DNA of 29,154 nt from a virus. Below, in pieces: positions 9,701 through 15,972 of this stretch (its first letter is position 1; the number at the start of each line of letters is the position of its first letter). The DNA lies in the IMG/VR virus record IMGVR_UViG_3300025645_000332, positions 1 to 29,154 of that record; one strand, written 5' to 3'. A model generated the notes under the pieces. The model worked only from the letters and a program-made list of their open reading frames with translations. It searched no databases and was not told where the DNA came from. The translations under genes and the position numbers were made by a program.

Positions 9701-12700
9701 ACCTATATCACTATTTGAAGTACCGTAAGTATTATCTACATCAAGGTTTGAAGGGTATATAGTATTGACGTTCCACCGTCTCCACAATGATGTATGCTCA
9801 ACCGTGGAAGTCATGATCCCCTCTAAACCGTTTATAATTCTATCTCCCGCACCGTCACCCTGCGCTAAGTAAACCTCCGGAGTAACACCTCTTCCGCCTG
9901 CGTTTCCACTCACACGCCAAGTGTAGTAATCCATGTCACTAGTCTGAGAGTTCTCCCAGTCCCCTACATTAGTTCCACCACCTACTAAATCTAAGTTTTC
10001 AAACCCATCAACTACATTATCACCATTGTTGAAAAGATCGTCAGACATACCGAATAAAGGCCCTTGCCATTCTTTACCGTATATTGATAACGCTAAATTA
10101 AGCAAACTGTTATTGTCGTCATATGAGACACCTTTCCATGGGCCTATGTGCTTTTTCCACTCTAACTTACGATAATAAGTCTGAGCCCCAAACCATCCTT
10201 CGCCAGACTCTTTAGCGTAAGAACTCGCAGATGGATTAGACGCTATGAAAGGCAAGTTATCTATAAAGAAAGACTTTTTGTCAGACTCGTCAAGAACATC
10301 AAATAAATTACTCCAGTGTATAGGTTCACACCCTGGTGTTATGTCTGTTGGATATTGAGTACCATCTGGCTCCCCAGGATCAATAGTGTTAATTAGACCT
10401 GACGTTTCATCATTATCAGATGTATTATATGCACTATATAGCCAATACATCTGTTGTGAAGTGACCGCGTAATTTTGACTTTCTAAAGAAGAGTCTTCGT
10501 TTATTAATAAGTTTACAGCTGTTTTTATTTTTACAAAAAATTTACCACTAAAATCTTCACCAGGTATTTCATCTCTCCTTTCAGTTTTAAACGTTAAATT
10601 TTCATGTAACAACCAGTCGTCACCATTAGGGTCTTTAGCTATGTTAGCGTCTATAGCGGATATTTTACTAGATAGTTTTATGTGATAAATACCGGCAGTA
10701 TTAACTGCGCTTTGCGCTCTCGTAACACTAGAAATCCTATATCTTTTAGAATGAGTACCGTGTTTTTCCCATGATATAAATACTTTGTTACTGCCTGATG
10801 CCAGGAAATCTTGAGAAAGATCAGATCCAAATACTCCTGATATTAACCAACCTGTTGCGTTTATTTCTATATCTTGCGTGTCCTCTTTATCTATTCTAGC
10901 GTCAGGGTTTAAGAATATAGATTGATCTTCCACGCCCTCATTATCCAAAGTTCCAGAATCGTTATAGCCGTACCCGGCTAATTTATCGAAATTATTTACT
11001 ACTCTACCTAAAGGAGAGAACGTATACTTAATAGCCTCTGGAGCTTCATTACTTATATCTAAAACTTTGTATTTGTTATCAAATAAAGGCTGTGTAGATA
11101 AACTATTATTAAATATCTTTTTTACTGTTATAAAATCCTCTTTTACGATTTTATTTCTATCTGAAGAGGCGAATGATAACCACAAGTGATTGTTATCATC
11201 GTGAAAGTCCACGTGTCTAGGCGGGGTATAAGCTTTATCCATGATAAGATTGTAGTACTCCCCAGAAGTTTCTTTTATATAAAACTTATAGTAATCAATC
11301 CAATCAGCGGGCTCTAAATCTATATATGCCTTGAACATGTTAGAGTTGCTAGCGTTTAACCCTAACTCAGGATTTCTCCAGTCAATTTTCACACCTTTTT
11401 TAGAAGTGAAAACAGGTGTTTCTCTACCATATTTATCACCGAATACAACTCCAACTTGATAATCTCTCTTTGACTTTAAAGATCTTAATCCTCCTTCACT
11501 GAAATCTTGAGTCTCTCTAAGTTCAAAACCAGACCACACGTTTGGTTTTAAGAAGTTGCCATCGATGTCTTTACCGAAGTTGTAACCTTGAGTGTAATTG
11601 CCATACACTATTCTATTACCAACAATTTCTTGAGCTAAAGCGGATCTAGGCACATTATCCCATGGTCTAAGCAGTTGGTTTTCAGGTAAAGCCGCGTGTA
11701 TACTCTCTGTCGATATATTATACTTTCCCTTATGCGCTGACACTTCTCCAAACGTTACAAGCTCACTAGGCGTACCTGCTGGTAATATGTTTGTAGCTAG
11801 TTGACCAGAACCCGCTTTACTCCATTCTGAATCTGTATACTTTATATTATCTATAGAATAAACTACATTAGAGTTTTCTTGCTTGTAAAGAAGATCTACT
11901 TGAACTACATCTTTAGGTATATCGGAGGGTACAAAATCATACAGATCTATAGACTTTATAACGTTTGTCATAGTCTTGTTGTACGGTTCGTCTGTACTAT
12001 AAGAGTTTAGCGAACTAATCCCATCATCATATTCGGAATTGAATACTACATCTGTAAACGGACCCATAGCGGAATACTCCCCGTCTCTGTACTTATATCT
12101 AAAACAAAATCTTGGAAATATTTTTTCAAAAATAGCGGAATTCACATCTTCAATAGCGGAATTCATTTTATACGTAGGAGCTATACTAGGCTTCTTTTTT
12201 ATAACAGTAACGTAATCTTCTGTTAAAAACCCTTTATCTTCACCATCTATATATAATCTAGAGTGTAAATTTATATTAGTAGGATTTTCTTTATGACGTG
12301 TCTCCTCGATATTTATCTTTTTTGGTTCAGAATCTCCGTCTGTCCAAAATAGAAAATCATCAATAATATTTACACCTGTAACTTGCTTACCTGTAAATTT
12401 TAGAAATGCATTTTCACCACCTAAGTCTACAGCTATAAATGAACTAGCTGAGTAAGGTGCATCAGATTTATCATACTCTACAATAACATCTCTGTCAAGC
12501 ATTTTAACAAACGTGTAGAGTTTATTCGTTAATTCATTAGAAATACTTCCAACGCAAGTTCCACCTGAACTTAAAGAGTCTACCCTAGAGTTACCCATGA
12601 TATTTTGAACAGTACCAACGTCAGATCCCTCAGAAGTTGCAACGCTGATATTTAAAGCGTCTCTATACTGTCCTTTTGGAATTAATCTTTCATCAAGGTC

Positions 12701-12745
12701 TTTATTCATTTTACCTTGATTGAAAGTATTTTTAATTTCAGGCAT
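3731..12745 (-). CDS. Giant (3004 aa) crAss-like tail/muzzle-type structural protein with large insertion
   Basis: One uninterrupted frame of 9 kb starts at ATG 12745, four bases after the 494-aa gene. The N-terminus (MPEIKNTFNQGKMNKDLDER..., with QYRDALNI and VGTVQNIMGN, residues 1-52) matches the pattern I recall for the long tail-stem or muzzle-type protein of crAss-like phages. A second conserved-looking block lies at about 1570-1715 (AEKITKDLNPTYGSIQKLF, LGQAVPFVGDYGISKNPESF, SDAGMRDWFRDNL). A third is at the C-terminus, about 2840-2985 (EDVRGWESFKSFVPESG, SFNTINYEGSQA, EKEGKWFNYIKG). Between the second and third blocks lie about 1100 residues of beta-rich sequence with jelly-roll-like repeats, for example TNLTTGGKADSW near 2480 and TNYFTGGTVDSW near 2693. 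The likely role is the main tail or muzzle component; the insertion may bind glycans. No catalytic motif was recognised. Confidence 0.8.
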   Translation of the reverse strand: MPEIKNTFNQGKMNKDLDERLIPKGQYRDALNISVATSEGSDVGTVQNIMGNSRVDSLSSGGTCVGSISNELTNKLYTFVKMLDRDVIVEYDKSDAPYSASSFIAVDLGGENAFLKFTGKQVTGVNIIDDFLFWTDGDSEPKKINIEETRHKENPTNINLHSRLYIDGEDKGFLTEDYVTVIKKKPSIAPTYKMNSAIEDVNSAIFEKIFPRFCFRYKYRDGEYSAMGPFTDVVFNSEYDDGISSLNSYSTDEPYNKTMTNVIKSIDLYDFVPSDIPKDVVQVDLLYKQENSNVVYSIDNIKYTDSEWSKAGSGQLATNILPAGTPSELVTFGEVSAHKGKYNISTESIHAALPENQLLRPWDNVPRSALAQEIVGNRIVYGNYTQGYNFGKDIDGNFLKPNVWSGFELRETQDFSEGGLRSLKSKRDYQVGVVFGDKYGRETPVFTSKKGVKIDWRNPELGLNASNSNMFKAYIDLEPADWIDYYKFYIKETSGEYYNLIMDKAYTPPRHVDFHDDNNHLWLSFASSDRNKIVKEDFITVKKIFNNSLSTQPLFDNKYKVLDISNEAPEAIKYTFSPLGRVVNNFDKLAGYGYNDSGTLDNEGVEDQSIFLNPDARIDKEDTQDIEINATGWLISGVFGSDLSQDFLASGSNKVFISWEKHGTHSKRYRISSVTRAQSAVNTAGIYHIKLSSKISAIDANIAKDPNGDDWLLHENLTFKTERRDEIPGEDFSGKFFVKIKTAVNLLINEDSSLESQNYAVTSQQMYWLYSAYNTSDNDETSGLINTIDPGEPDGTQYPTDITPGCEPIHWSNLFDVLDESDKKSFFIDNLPFIASNPSASSYAKESGEGWFGAQTYYRKLEWKKHIGPWKGVSYDDNNSLLNLALSIYGKEWQGPLFGMSDDLFNNGDNVVDGFENLDLVGGGTNVGDWENSQTSDMDYYTWRVSGNAGGRGVTPEVYLAQGDGAGDRIINGLEGIMTSTVEHTSLWRRWNVNTIYPSNLDVDNTYGTSNSDIGKHYMHLSFLGPGEDLIDLGNATSIINDLGVTSLVGKDSIASKLQGIWGGGIFNLLPTASQGTGQDTAFPPSLSTTGENAISPVIAASEADGIRIMEFEGNYDEVTGIGRALTPSELQGQGYDDSYQNLHLNQWRPEISPSGLDTDIQFFVSQLEEGNRFIFKDDPGKIVYTIQKVRTKHIYNHTSWRMRWIYDGDDYKNADTVDYPLSVEEAASAWANSVAVDANQTITGEDTTATQNLIEALENFGARHNRRTCYIIELDKNPTEQGYNPGAPTFSVDDDTFTNIEFLHPETNVENVLTTLQSYPAIWETEPQQLTDLNIYYEASSNIPVRLTSENAEIFAPVGCRVVLVDDLGLEVPTLDEGRIPGEAGIFDYNANRRITNWIIDAGDFNSNQYNSSAANTIFSGDEFAAFELNYNFPHDGAEEENSTTAAALADEVGDPVAVKFIRENGSYTTAKIKWFKQFSEPGVFDKRIWLINKDLDLSLDTGLSWYNCFSFGDGIESNRIRDTFNEMQITNGARASSTLEEPYAEEHRKHGLIYSGIYNSNSGINNLNQFIQAEKITKDLNPTYGSIQKLFTRSTDLVAMCEDRVLKILANKDAVFNADGNPQLVATENVLGQAVPFVGDYGISKNPESFASESYRAYFTDKQRGSVLRLSMDGLTPISDAGMRDWFRDNLSEYNIALGSYDDYSKHYNLTLDNYPVDTSNLLTSSNVDQGTELVTYQNDVNHFQDSFPLTGVDLIPSPHNINETWQSHYNHWGIPDIPVNHSFIPLKNMSLNSSTAITHHPAIPKGHFVEAVEGQDFVGEAFGEFLQAPIIDTPYDSFNAPYSARFNLNAQEVVADIGAFSLGNNIFIENHGSGTPLMYASRFFTSADGVETTYDGPPDAPASNTLPAFVGSIWRLENQDNDEPGGIVFSPEGSSFLSGAGVGTAIDGGLKYSVNILDSYVDSPITDLTHQVSDDIIASFPEATSKTIFNGEEIAIYFTTGVFNITDPFFQLADGFNMLIELFDGEEPVDPEIIAPLGDTQFGNANYILNNLTDSPYEAHHMLFTDWTGYSNGNPDIAFAGDYVMGWQSNNEVLFPAIWAFVPGVYEANDENPVHGSPTMNSAAWKFSDGTTQDSVLIENLVVKLSLVTKPSAVSTKYSIYVNEFKLVKPHSLINPTGIEGQDFIQEVNPIPYRDIPAWAEVKHGDGSGGILGWTGDVENNGTNLIDFVWTNQIIYGRQNLGQSNTEYEAGGLGEFGAQHTYYSPTINEETGEYNAVNEPLQDGGAITNFGDHIDLSDQPVPPIPGEQPDPFVSIHEVSGDNTGGATDSATRIEVDADSTAIISQDISDNPLENGNWYLLDISYQPVVDDIDANSDVSLLNCIPTGLIPESPIDQDSGDPSYPYGYFGEIKPNGNLRLLSTTRTEYDTTAVVSNVIRCIFQYPFGFPPLEEIKIAITKHDYAKAIDSIRLINITNLTTGGKADSWITPPSNYLGSSDVQIPPITYNLFDQPEVYFKNGAIEWNTTQGPGHEKFIYQNISPNFPMDNPNPTQPYEFSFTIIPVSSLDIQGSLAGYVTGNTEDVEVDGVTSILTHGFGFNNLTQPGDYVIKGNMLSYSGNPISVFLNGEEVSAADVLAGDINGFIYSASTFAEDESSPLGNPRKVFFEPEENGFTGAIKDIALRDTTNYFTGGTVDSWNIVFSTSFQNLLFWEEDPAGGGRIRFEGLRAVWGNINQNIGHIHTNQEVRLSFDCALDNGFIAGYYYNEDGKGFVFQTDIEANVSFEQDFFIGTSTNDDPDNLINTVVITSGSNDKALELRGTLDNITLNKIFRLENSTTVSFNEDVRGWESFKSFVPESGVSLSNQYFTVKNGELWQHYTNETRGSFYGEQYEASVTAILNETPSSIKSFNTINYEGSQAMVKAFAKAENSTATTLSTYNAFTNDRLGWEMESFETDLQKGFISEFIEKEGKWFNYIKGSRLSTENIDTANFNFQGLGIVSSTH
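4230..7560 (-). other. Approx. 1100-residue beta-rich insertion inside the giant tail gene
   Basis: This covers roughly residues 1730-2840 of the 3004-aa protein, between two blocks that I remember as being close together in related proteins. It contains segments ending in a beta-strand pattern typical of CBM-like jelly rolls: YSIYVNEFKLVKP (about 2170), AIDSIRLINITNLTTGG (about 2475) and AIKDIALRDTTNYFTGG (about 2690). Acidic, aromatic and Gly-rich content is high and Cys is rare. The boundaries are approximate, and the domain assignment is by pattern only. Confidence 0.45.
4640..5330 (-). repeat. Diverged protein-level repeat pair in the giant tail protein
   Basis: Two segments about 213 residues apart share I-x-x-I-x-L-x-x-x-TN-x-x-TGG-x-x-DSW: SIRLINITNLTTGGKADSW (bases about 5280-5335) and DIALRDTTNYFTGGTVDSW (about 4645-4700). 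The DNA is no longer similar, so the duplication, if that is what it is, is old. It marks the end of two consecutive beta-rich modules. Confidence 0.5.
12131..12165 (-). repeat. Short in-frame direct repeat (14 bp, period 21)
   Basis: AATAGCGGAATTCA occurs at 12131-12144 and again at 12152-12165. The 21-base period equals seven codons and produces NSAIEDV-NSAIFEK (around residue 195) in the giant tail protein. The exact identity implies a recent small duplication that kept the reading frame. Confidence 0.8.
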
Positions 12746-12748
12746 GAA

Positions 12749-14233
12749 TTAGTGTTTTATATGCTTAGATTGACCTCTAAGAGTTTGTGTTAACTCTTCT
12801 AATTTTATATTGGAAAGTCTTAGTTTTGCTTTTCTAACTGCTGCAAATTTATCTTTCTTGTAGTAGGCTAATTGACCTCGACCTACGTTTGCTCTAGCGC
12901 TCATAACGTCGCATAGTATATGTTTATACATAGCTTCTTCAGCTAATTTAGGAACTTGCATCTCAGAATCACTACCAAGACTATCGCTTATATAATCTAA
13001 TATCACAGTTTTTCCAGATATATTAGATGAAAAATGTATTTTACCTAATCTTTGATCTATGAAAAAAGATCCATTGATTTGCGCATGACTTGGCTCAAGA
13101 CCGTAGCGCTCATTTGGATTTAACCAATGTTGCTCATATCTATAATCCTCAATAGAGTTTTCAGCTGGAGTTGTAGACTTAAAAGCATTCCAAGTCGAAC
13201 TATTTATTTCATTACCTCGAGGAGATGTTAAACCTTCGTTAACCCTATAACCTGTCACTGATATGTTGTCTATTGTGTTTGAAACTAAATGAATAGAAGC
13301 ATCTACGTCGTAATTTGTATGAGGGACATAAGATGTCACTAAAGCATACACGTGATCATATGCACTTACGTTTATACTGTATTTAGCTTCGTCGTCACTT
13401 GATGTACCGTTCCACTCTATATAACTACCACCATCTTCGTGGGGTATGTCGAATATTTCGTGACTCACGTTAGCTGATGGACCTTCTGGATTTGATATAC
13501 CATCATACGGTAAAGTGTTCATATCTCCAGATTGAGTGCTTAAACCAAACCTCAAGACTCCAGCAGGGGTAGCTCTAGTGCTCAAACCAGCAGCCGCGAC
13601 AGCCGCACCATCCGCTTCTATATCTAAATAGTCTATGCCAGTAACATCGATTTTCTGCCAAACAGCAAGAGCATGCCCAAAAGTTATCTTAGGTCTACCT
13701 CTCTGATGAGAAGCGTGGTTGAAGCTAAGTATATTTGACGTAGCCTCTAACGTAGTGCGCATCTCACGATCTGTAGGTACAATCTCCCAGTTATTTAAAC
13801 CATCATCAAAACCTGGATTTGTTACAAATTCGCTAAGACTCTTGAAAGAATATTCTCCACTTGTCTCTTGTTTTACATGAAAAGGATTAGACGTGTGCTT
13901 AGTTGGGTATAAAGGTCTTTTAATACCAGCCGCGTCAACCCAAGCAATCTTAGTATAGTTAACGTAATCATGAGGTAGTATCATGGTTAAACTTGGAGGT
14001 AGATCTATCTGCTGTGATTTAAAAGATTTAAACGTATCAAAAGACAATTCAGCTAAAGCTCTTTGCGCATGAAACGCTATATCTGTTCTACTAGCTTTGG
14101 GTATAACTTTATCTTCTCCAACATACATTATTTGGAACTGAGCTATAATATCGTCTAGTGAAACAAACTGATATCCGCCATAGTTTTCACCTTGATAATA
14201 CTCTCTTTGAGTTTTGTCATCTAATAGTCCCAT
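12749..14233 (-). CDS. Probable neck/ring (head-tail connector) protein with inserted CBM-like jelly roll
   Basis: This 494-aa protein starts at ATG 14233, four bases from the previous gene. Residues 1-115 (MGLLDDKTQREYYQG, ISLDDII-like FVSLDDIIAQF, GEDKVIPKASRTDIAFHAQRA) and 345-494 (ERYGLEPSHAQINGSFFIDQ, KIHFSSNISGKTVILDYISD, AEEAMYKHIL, AYYKKDKFAAVRKAKLRLSN) match the pattern I remember for connector-type proteins in crAss-like and related marine phages. They probably form a ring below the portal. Between them, residues about 136-330 look like a separate beta-sandwich: it opens with VTNPGFDDGLNNWEI and closes with IDNISVTGY, the signature ends of CBM4/9-like modules. In the relatives I recall the two flanks are nearly contiguous. 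The ring assignment rests on order after the capsid gene and on family memory. Confidence 0.8.
   Translation of the reverse strand: MGLLDDKTQREYYQGENYGGYQFVSLDDIIAQFQIMYVGEDKVIPKASRTDIAFHAQRALAELSFDTFKSFKSQQIDLPPSLTMILPHDYVNYTKIAWVDAAGIKRPLYPTKHTSNPFHVKQETSGEYSFKSLSEFVTNPGFDDGLNNWEIVPTDREMRTTLEATSNILSFNHASHQRGRPKITFGHALAVWQKIDVTGIDYLDIEADGAAVAAAGLSTRATPAGVLRFGLSTQSGDMNTLPYDGISNPEGPSANVSHEIFDIPHEDGGSYIEWNGTSSDDEAKYSINVSAYDHVYALVTSYVPHTNYDVDASIHLVSNTIDNISVTGYRVNEGLTSPRGNEINSSTWNAFKSTTPAENSIEDYRYEQHWLNPNERYGLEPSHAQINGSFFIDQRLGKIHFSSNISGKTVILDYISDSLGSDSEMQVPKLAEEAMYKHILCDVMSARANVGRGQLAYYKKDKFAAVRKAKLRLSNIKLEELTQTLRGQSKHIKH
13244..13828 (-). other. CBM4/9-like jelly-roll module inserted in the ring protein
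   Basis: Residues about 136-330 of the 494-aa protein begin with NPGFDDGLNNWE, matching the N-G-x-F-x-x-G-x-x-x-W opening strand of CBM4/9 domains. They end with NTIDNISVTG, matching the closing strand. The interior is beta-rich, with aromatic and acidic residues. Ligand binding is not shown; a purely structural jelly roll is equally possible. Confidence 0.5.
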
Positions 14234-14236
14234 TTA

Positions 14237-14980
14237 CTATGATTTTTCTTGTTGAATACTCTTAACCTCTTCTTGTGTGGCTAACTGAGCCACGTTGTAA
14301 TCTTTCATTGAAACACCCGCTAGTTTAAGTATTTGAATAACTAAATTCTTCTCTTCAGAGGCGTGTAATTCAAAATCTCTTTTATCAACAGCGGTTGGAT
14401 TCCATAAAGCTTGATCATTCACAATTATGTAAGTCCACCTAGGAGCATTTGGTTTTCTTATATAGTCAATTTTTACCTTGTCGTTTGCGGGGTCTGGATA
14501 AGGAAATACTTTGATTTTACTTGACGTGACGCCATGTTTAATAAATACTGGTCTCCTTTTGCTCCATTTAGCTAGTTTTGATTCACCACGTAGAGACAAC
14601 TCTTTGCCACTTAGCTCTTCCGCTATGTTATATGCACCTTGACTTTTATAATGAACACCAACTTCCTCTATCCTATATAATTCAGGAAATAAGTTTGCTG
14701 TGTTGACATCGCCATTGGCTAGCACGGCCGTGTTAGACTCACCCACCCACATTCTAAATAAAGCTATCTTTTCTTCTATGATATCCCTAGGATCCGCCGT
14801 TACCGTGTTATTACCAGGAACTCTGCGGAATTGATTGAGGTCGTAAAAGTACTGCTCAAATATTGAATTCTGAGCGTGTGTGGCAAATAAATTAAACTCT
14901 TGCGGAGTTATGTAACCTCGTTGTTCTTTATTAGCTAACGCTAACACTGTTTGATACACTCTATCTACACTTATCGCCAT
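14237..14980 (-). CDS. Probable neck/ring (head-tail connector) protein
   Basis: The 247-aa protein starts at ATG 14980, just below a hairpin, and ends four bases before the 494-aa gene. The N-terminus is helical with SVDRVYQTVLALANKEQRGY and ITPQEFNLFATHAQNSIFEQ, then YFYDLNQFRRVPGN. The middle is beta-rich (RRPVFIKHGVTSSKIKVFPY, VKIDYIRKPNAPRW). The C-terminus has DFELHASEEKNLVIQILKLAGVS and a Gln-rich tail. A helical bundle followed by a small beta domain is usual for connector proteins that dock under the portal (gp4/gp11-type in podoviruses). I recall this N-terminal pattern from phages with crAss-like head genes. The function is inferred from pattern and position. Confidence 0.75.
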   Translation of the reverse strand: MAISVDRVYQTVLALANKEQRGYITPQEFNLFATHAQNSIFEQYFYDLNQFRRVPGNNTVTADPRDIIEEKIALFRMWVGESNTAVLANGDVNTANLFPELYRIEEVGVHYKSQGAYNIAEELSGKELSLRGESKLAKWSKRRPVFIKHGVTSSKIKVFPYPDPANDKVKIDYIRKPNAPRWTYIIVNDQALWNPTAVDKRDFELHASEEKNLVIQILKLAGVSMKDYNVAQLATQEEVKSIQQEKS

Positions 14981-15004
14981 AATTCTTTTTATGTTTCATA
15001 GTAT

Positions 15005-15031
15005 GAAAGACCACCTAGTTGGTGGCCTTTC
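15005..15031 (-). promoter_or_regulatory. Strand-specific hairpin between the 284-aa and 247-aa genes
   Basis: On the minus-strand RNA the sequence folds into an uninterrupted 11-bp stem: GAAAG, then a G.U pair, then CCACC paired with GGUGG, with a 5-base loop (AACUA). On the plus strand the wobble would be an A-C mismatch, which suggests the structure is maintained in minus-strand RNA. No U-tract follows; the next 24 bases lead directly to the ATG at 14980. It could be a weak or Rho-type terminator, an RNase processing site or a translation-control element. Confidence 0.55.
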
Positions 15032-15046
15032 CACTACAAATGATTA

Positions 15047-15901
15047 TTAGTTTAATCGTTTTTCTATATTGGAGTATATCTCCATTCCCTCATCAGTCTT
15101 AAACCAAGCGGCTAAGGCTGAATACGGGTGTTCATCAAAAGGAACTGTCATTAACTTTCTGTCGTTACTTCCCCATGAGAACGTTCTTTGATCAGAGGAT
15201 AGTTTGATAATCCCCATCTCCGTAGCTTTAATACCAAAATTTCTAAGTACCACATTGTCGTCATTAACAAGTTCTAGGAACAAAGCTGGGTTTTTCTTAG
15301 CGTATAATAATAAATCACGCTTAAGCTCCTTAGAACTCATCTCTGATACCTTAGAACCAATCTCAACTCTCATAACAGCCTCAGCCATGTCGATGTCTAG
15401 GTTTTTAGCAGCGTTAAGCGCTTCGATTTCCATTTCTAACCACTCAATTTGACTAGCTGCTTTCGCGGCTGGCTTCTCTTCGTAAAACATAGTGTCTCTG
15501 TCTGGGTGATACAAAGAAAGAAGCTTTTGTAATACTGTTTTTTCTTTTTCTACTATAAGCATGCCGTTTCTAAACACAATATGCTCTAATCGCTGATCAC
15601 CTTTCATCTCATCTACAAAGACTGTTCTTTGGTTAGAGCAGTATTTCAACTCTCTTTCGTAGCCCTGCTCTTCGTCAAACCAGTGTATATTAGCTCCTTT
15701 AATTGATCTTGATAAAGGTTTTTTATTTCCTTTAAGTCTATAAACTCTGTTTTTAAACTCCCAACCATCTGTTAAAAGCTTTTCTTGATCACTAGCTCTT
15801 TTTGGTTTTAATTTTGGCTCCGGTTTTGGAGCTTCAACTACAATTGTTTCTTCTACGTAGGGCTCTTGAACCTCTACTTTTTTTGTTTGCTTTTTAGCCA
15901 T
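15047..15901 (-). CDS. Conserved phage head/neck-region protein, function unknown
   Basis: The protein has 284 aa and starts at ATG 15901 directly after the capsid-gene terminator. Residues 1-40 are Lys/Glu/Pro-rich and probably disordered (KKVEVQEPYVEE, KPEPKLKPKRAS). Residues 40-140 are beta-rich (WEFKNRVYRLKGNKKPLS, RTVFVDEMKGDQRLEHIVF, RNGMLIVEKEKTVLQKLL, YHPDRD). A helical segment follows (145-200). The C-terminal part has FGIKATEMGIIKLSSDQRTF and PYSALAAWFKTDEGMEIYS. The pattern FVDE...-V-F-x-x-G-L-V-x-K-x-x-x-LQKxL is one I have seen in several large marine phage genomes next to the capsid gene, but I cannot assign a function. A structural or assembly role is suggested by position only. 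Its leader contains repeated ATTAT units and no Shine-Dalgarno sequence. Confidence 0.75.
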   Translation of the reverse strand: MAKKQTKKVEVQEPYVEETIVVEAPKPEPKLKPKRASDQEKLLTDGWEFKNRVYRLKGNKKPLSRSIKGANIHWFDEEQGYERELKYCSNQRTVFVDEMKGDQRLEHIVFRNGMLIVEKEKTVLQKLLSLYHPDRDTMFYEEKPAAKAASQIEWLEMEIEALNAAKNLDIDMAEAVMRVEIGSKVSEMSSKELKRDLLLYAKKNPALFLELVNDDNVVLRNFGIKATEMGIIKLSSDQRTFSWGSNDRKLMTVPFDEHPYSALAAWFKTDEGMEIYSNIEKRLN

Positions 15902-15914
15902 AATATAATATAAT

Positions 15915-15958
15915 AAAAAATTAATATAAAACTACCCCACCCGAAGGCAGGGTAGTTT
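15915..15958 (-). terminator. Intrinsic terminator after the major capsid gene
   Basis: On minus-strand RNA, AAACUACCC (15958-15950) pairs with GGGUAGUUU (15937-15929). The inner part UGCC-UUCG-GGUG closes with two C-G and two wobble pairs around a C(UUCG)G tetraloop, giving a 13-bp stem that can extend by a G.U and a U-A pair. The stem ends in UUU, and a UUUUUU run follows at 15920-15915. It begins 14 bases after the capsid stop codon. On the plus strand the two wobbles become mismatches, so it is oriented for the minus strand. It probably sets capsid mRNA apart from the neck and tail genes. Confidence 0.8.
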
Positions 15959-15972
15959 CACCAAATATAATC

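Noticed and set aside
15962-15969. TATATTTG on the minus strand, matching the Bacteroidota -7 box TAnnTTTG
   Set aside because: No matching -33 TTG at the right distance was seen, and the transcript would start inside the terminator stem.
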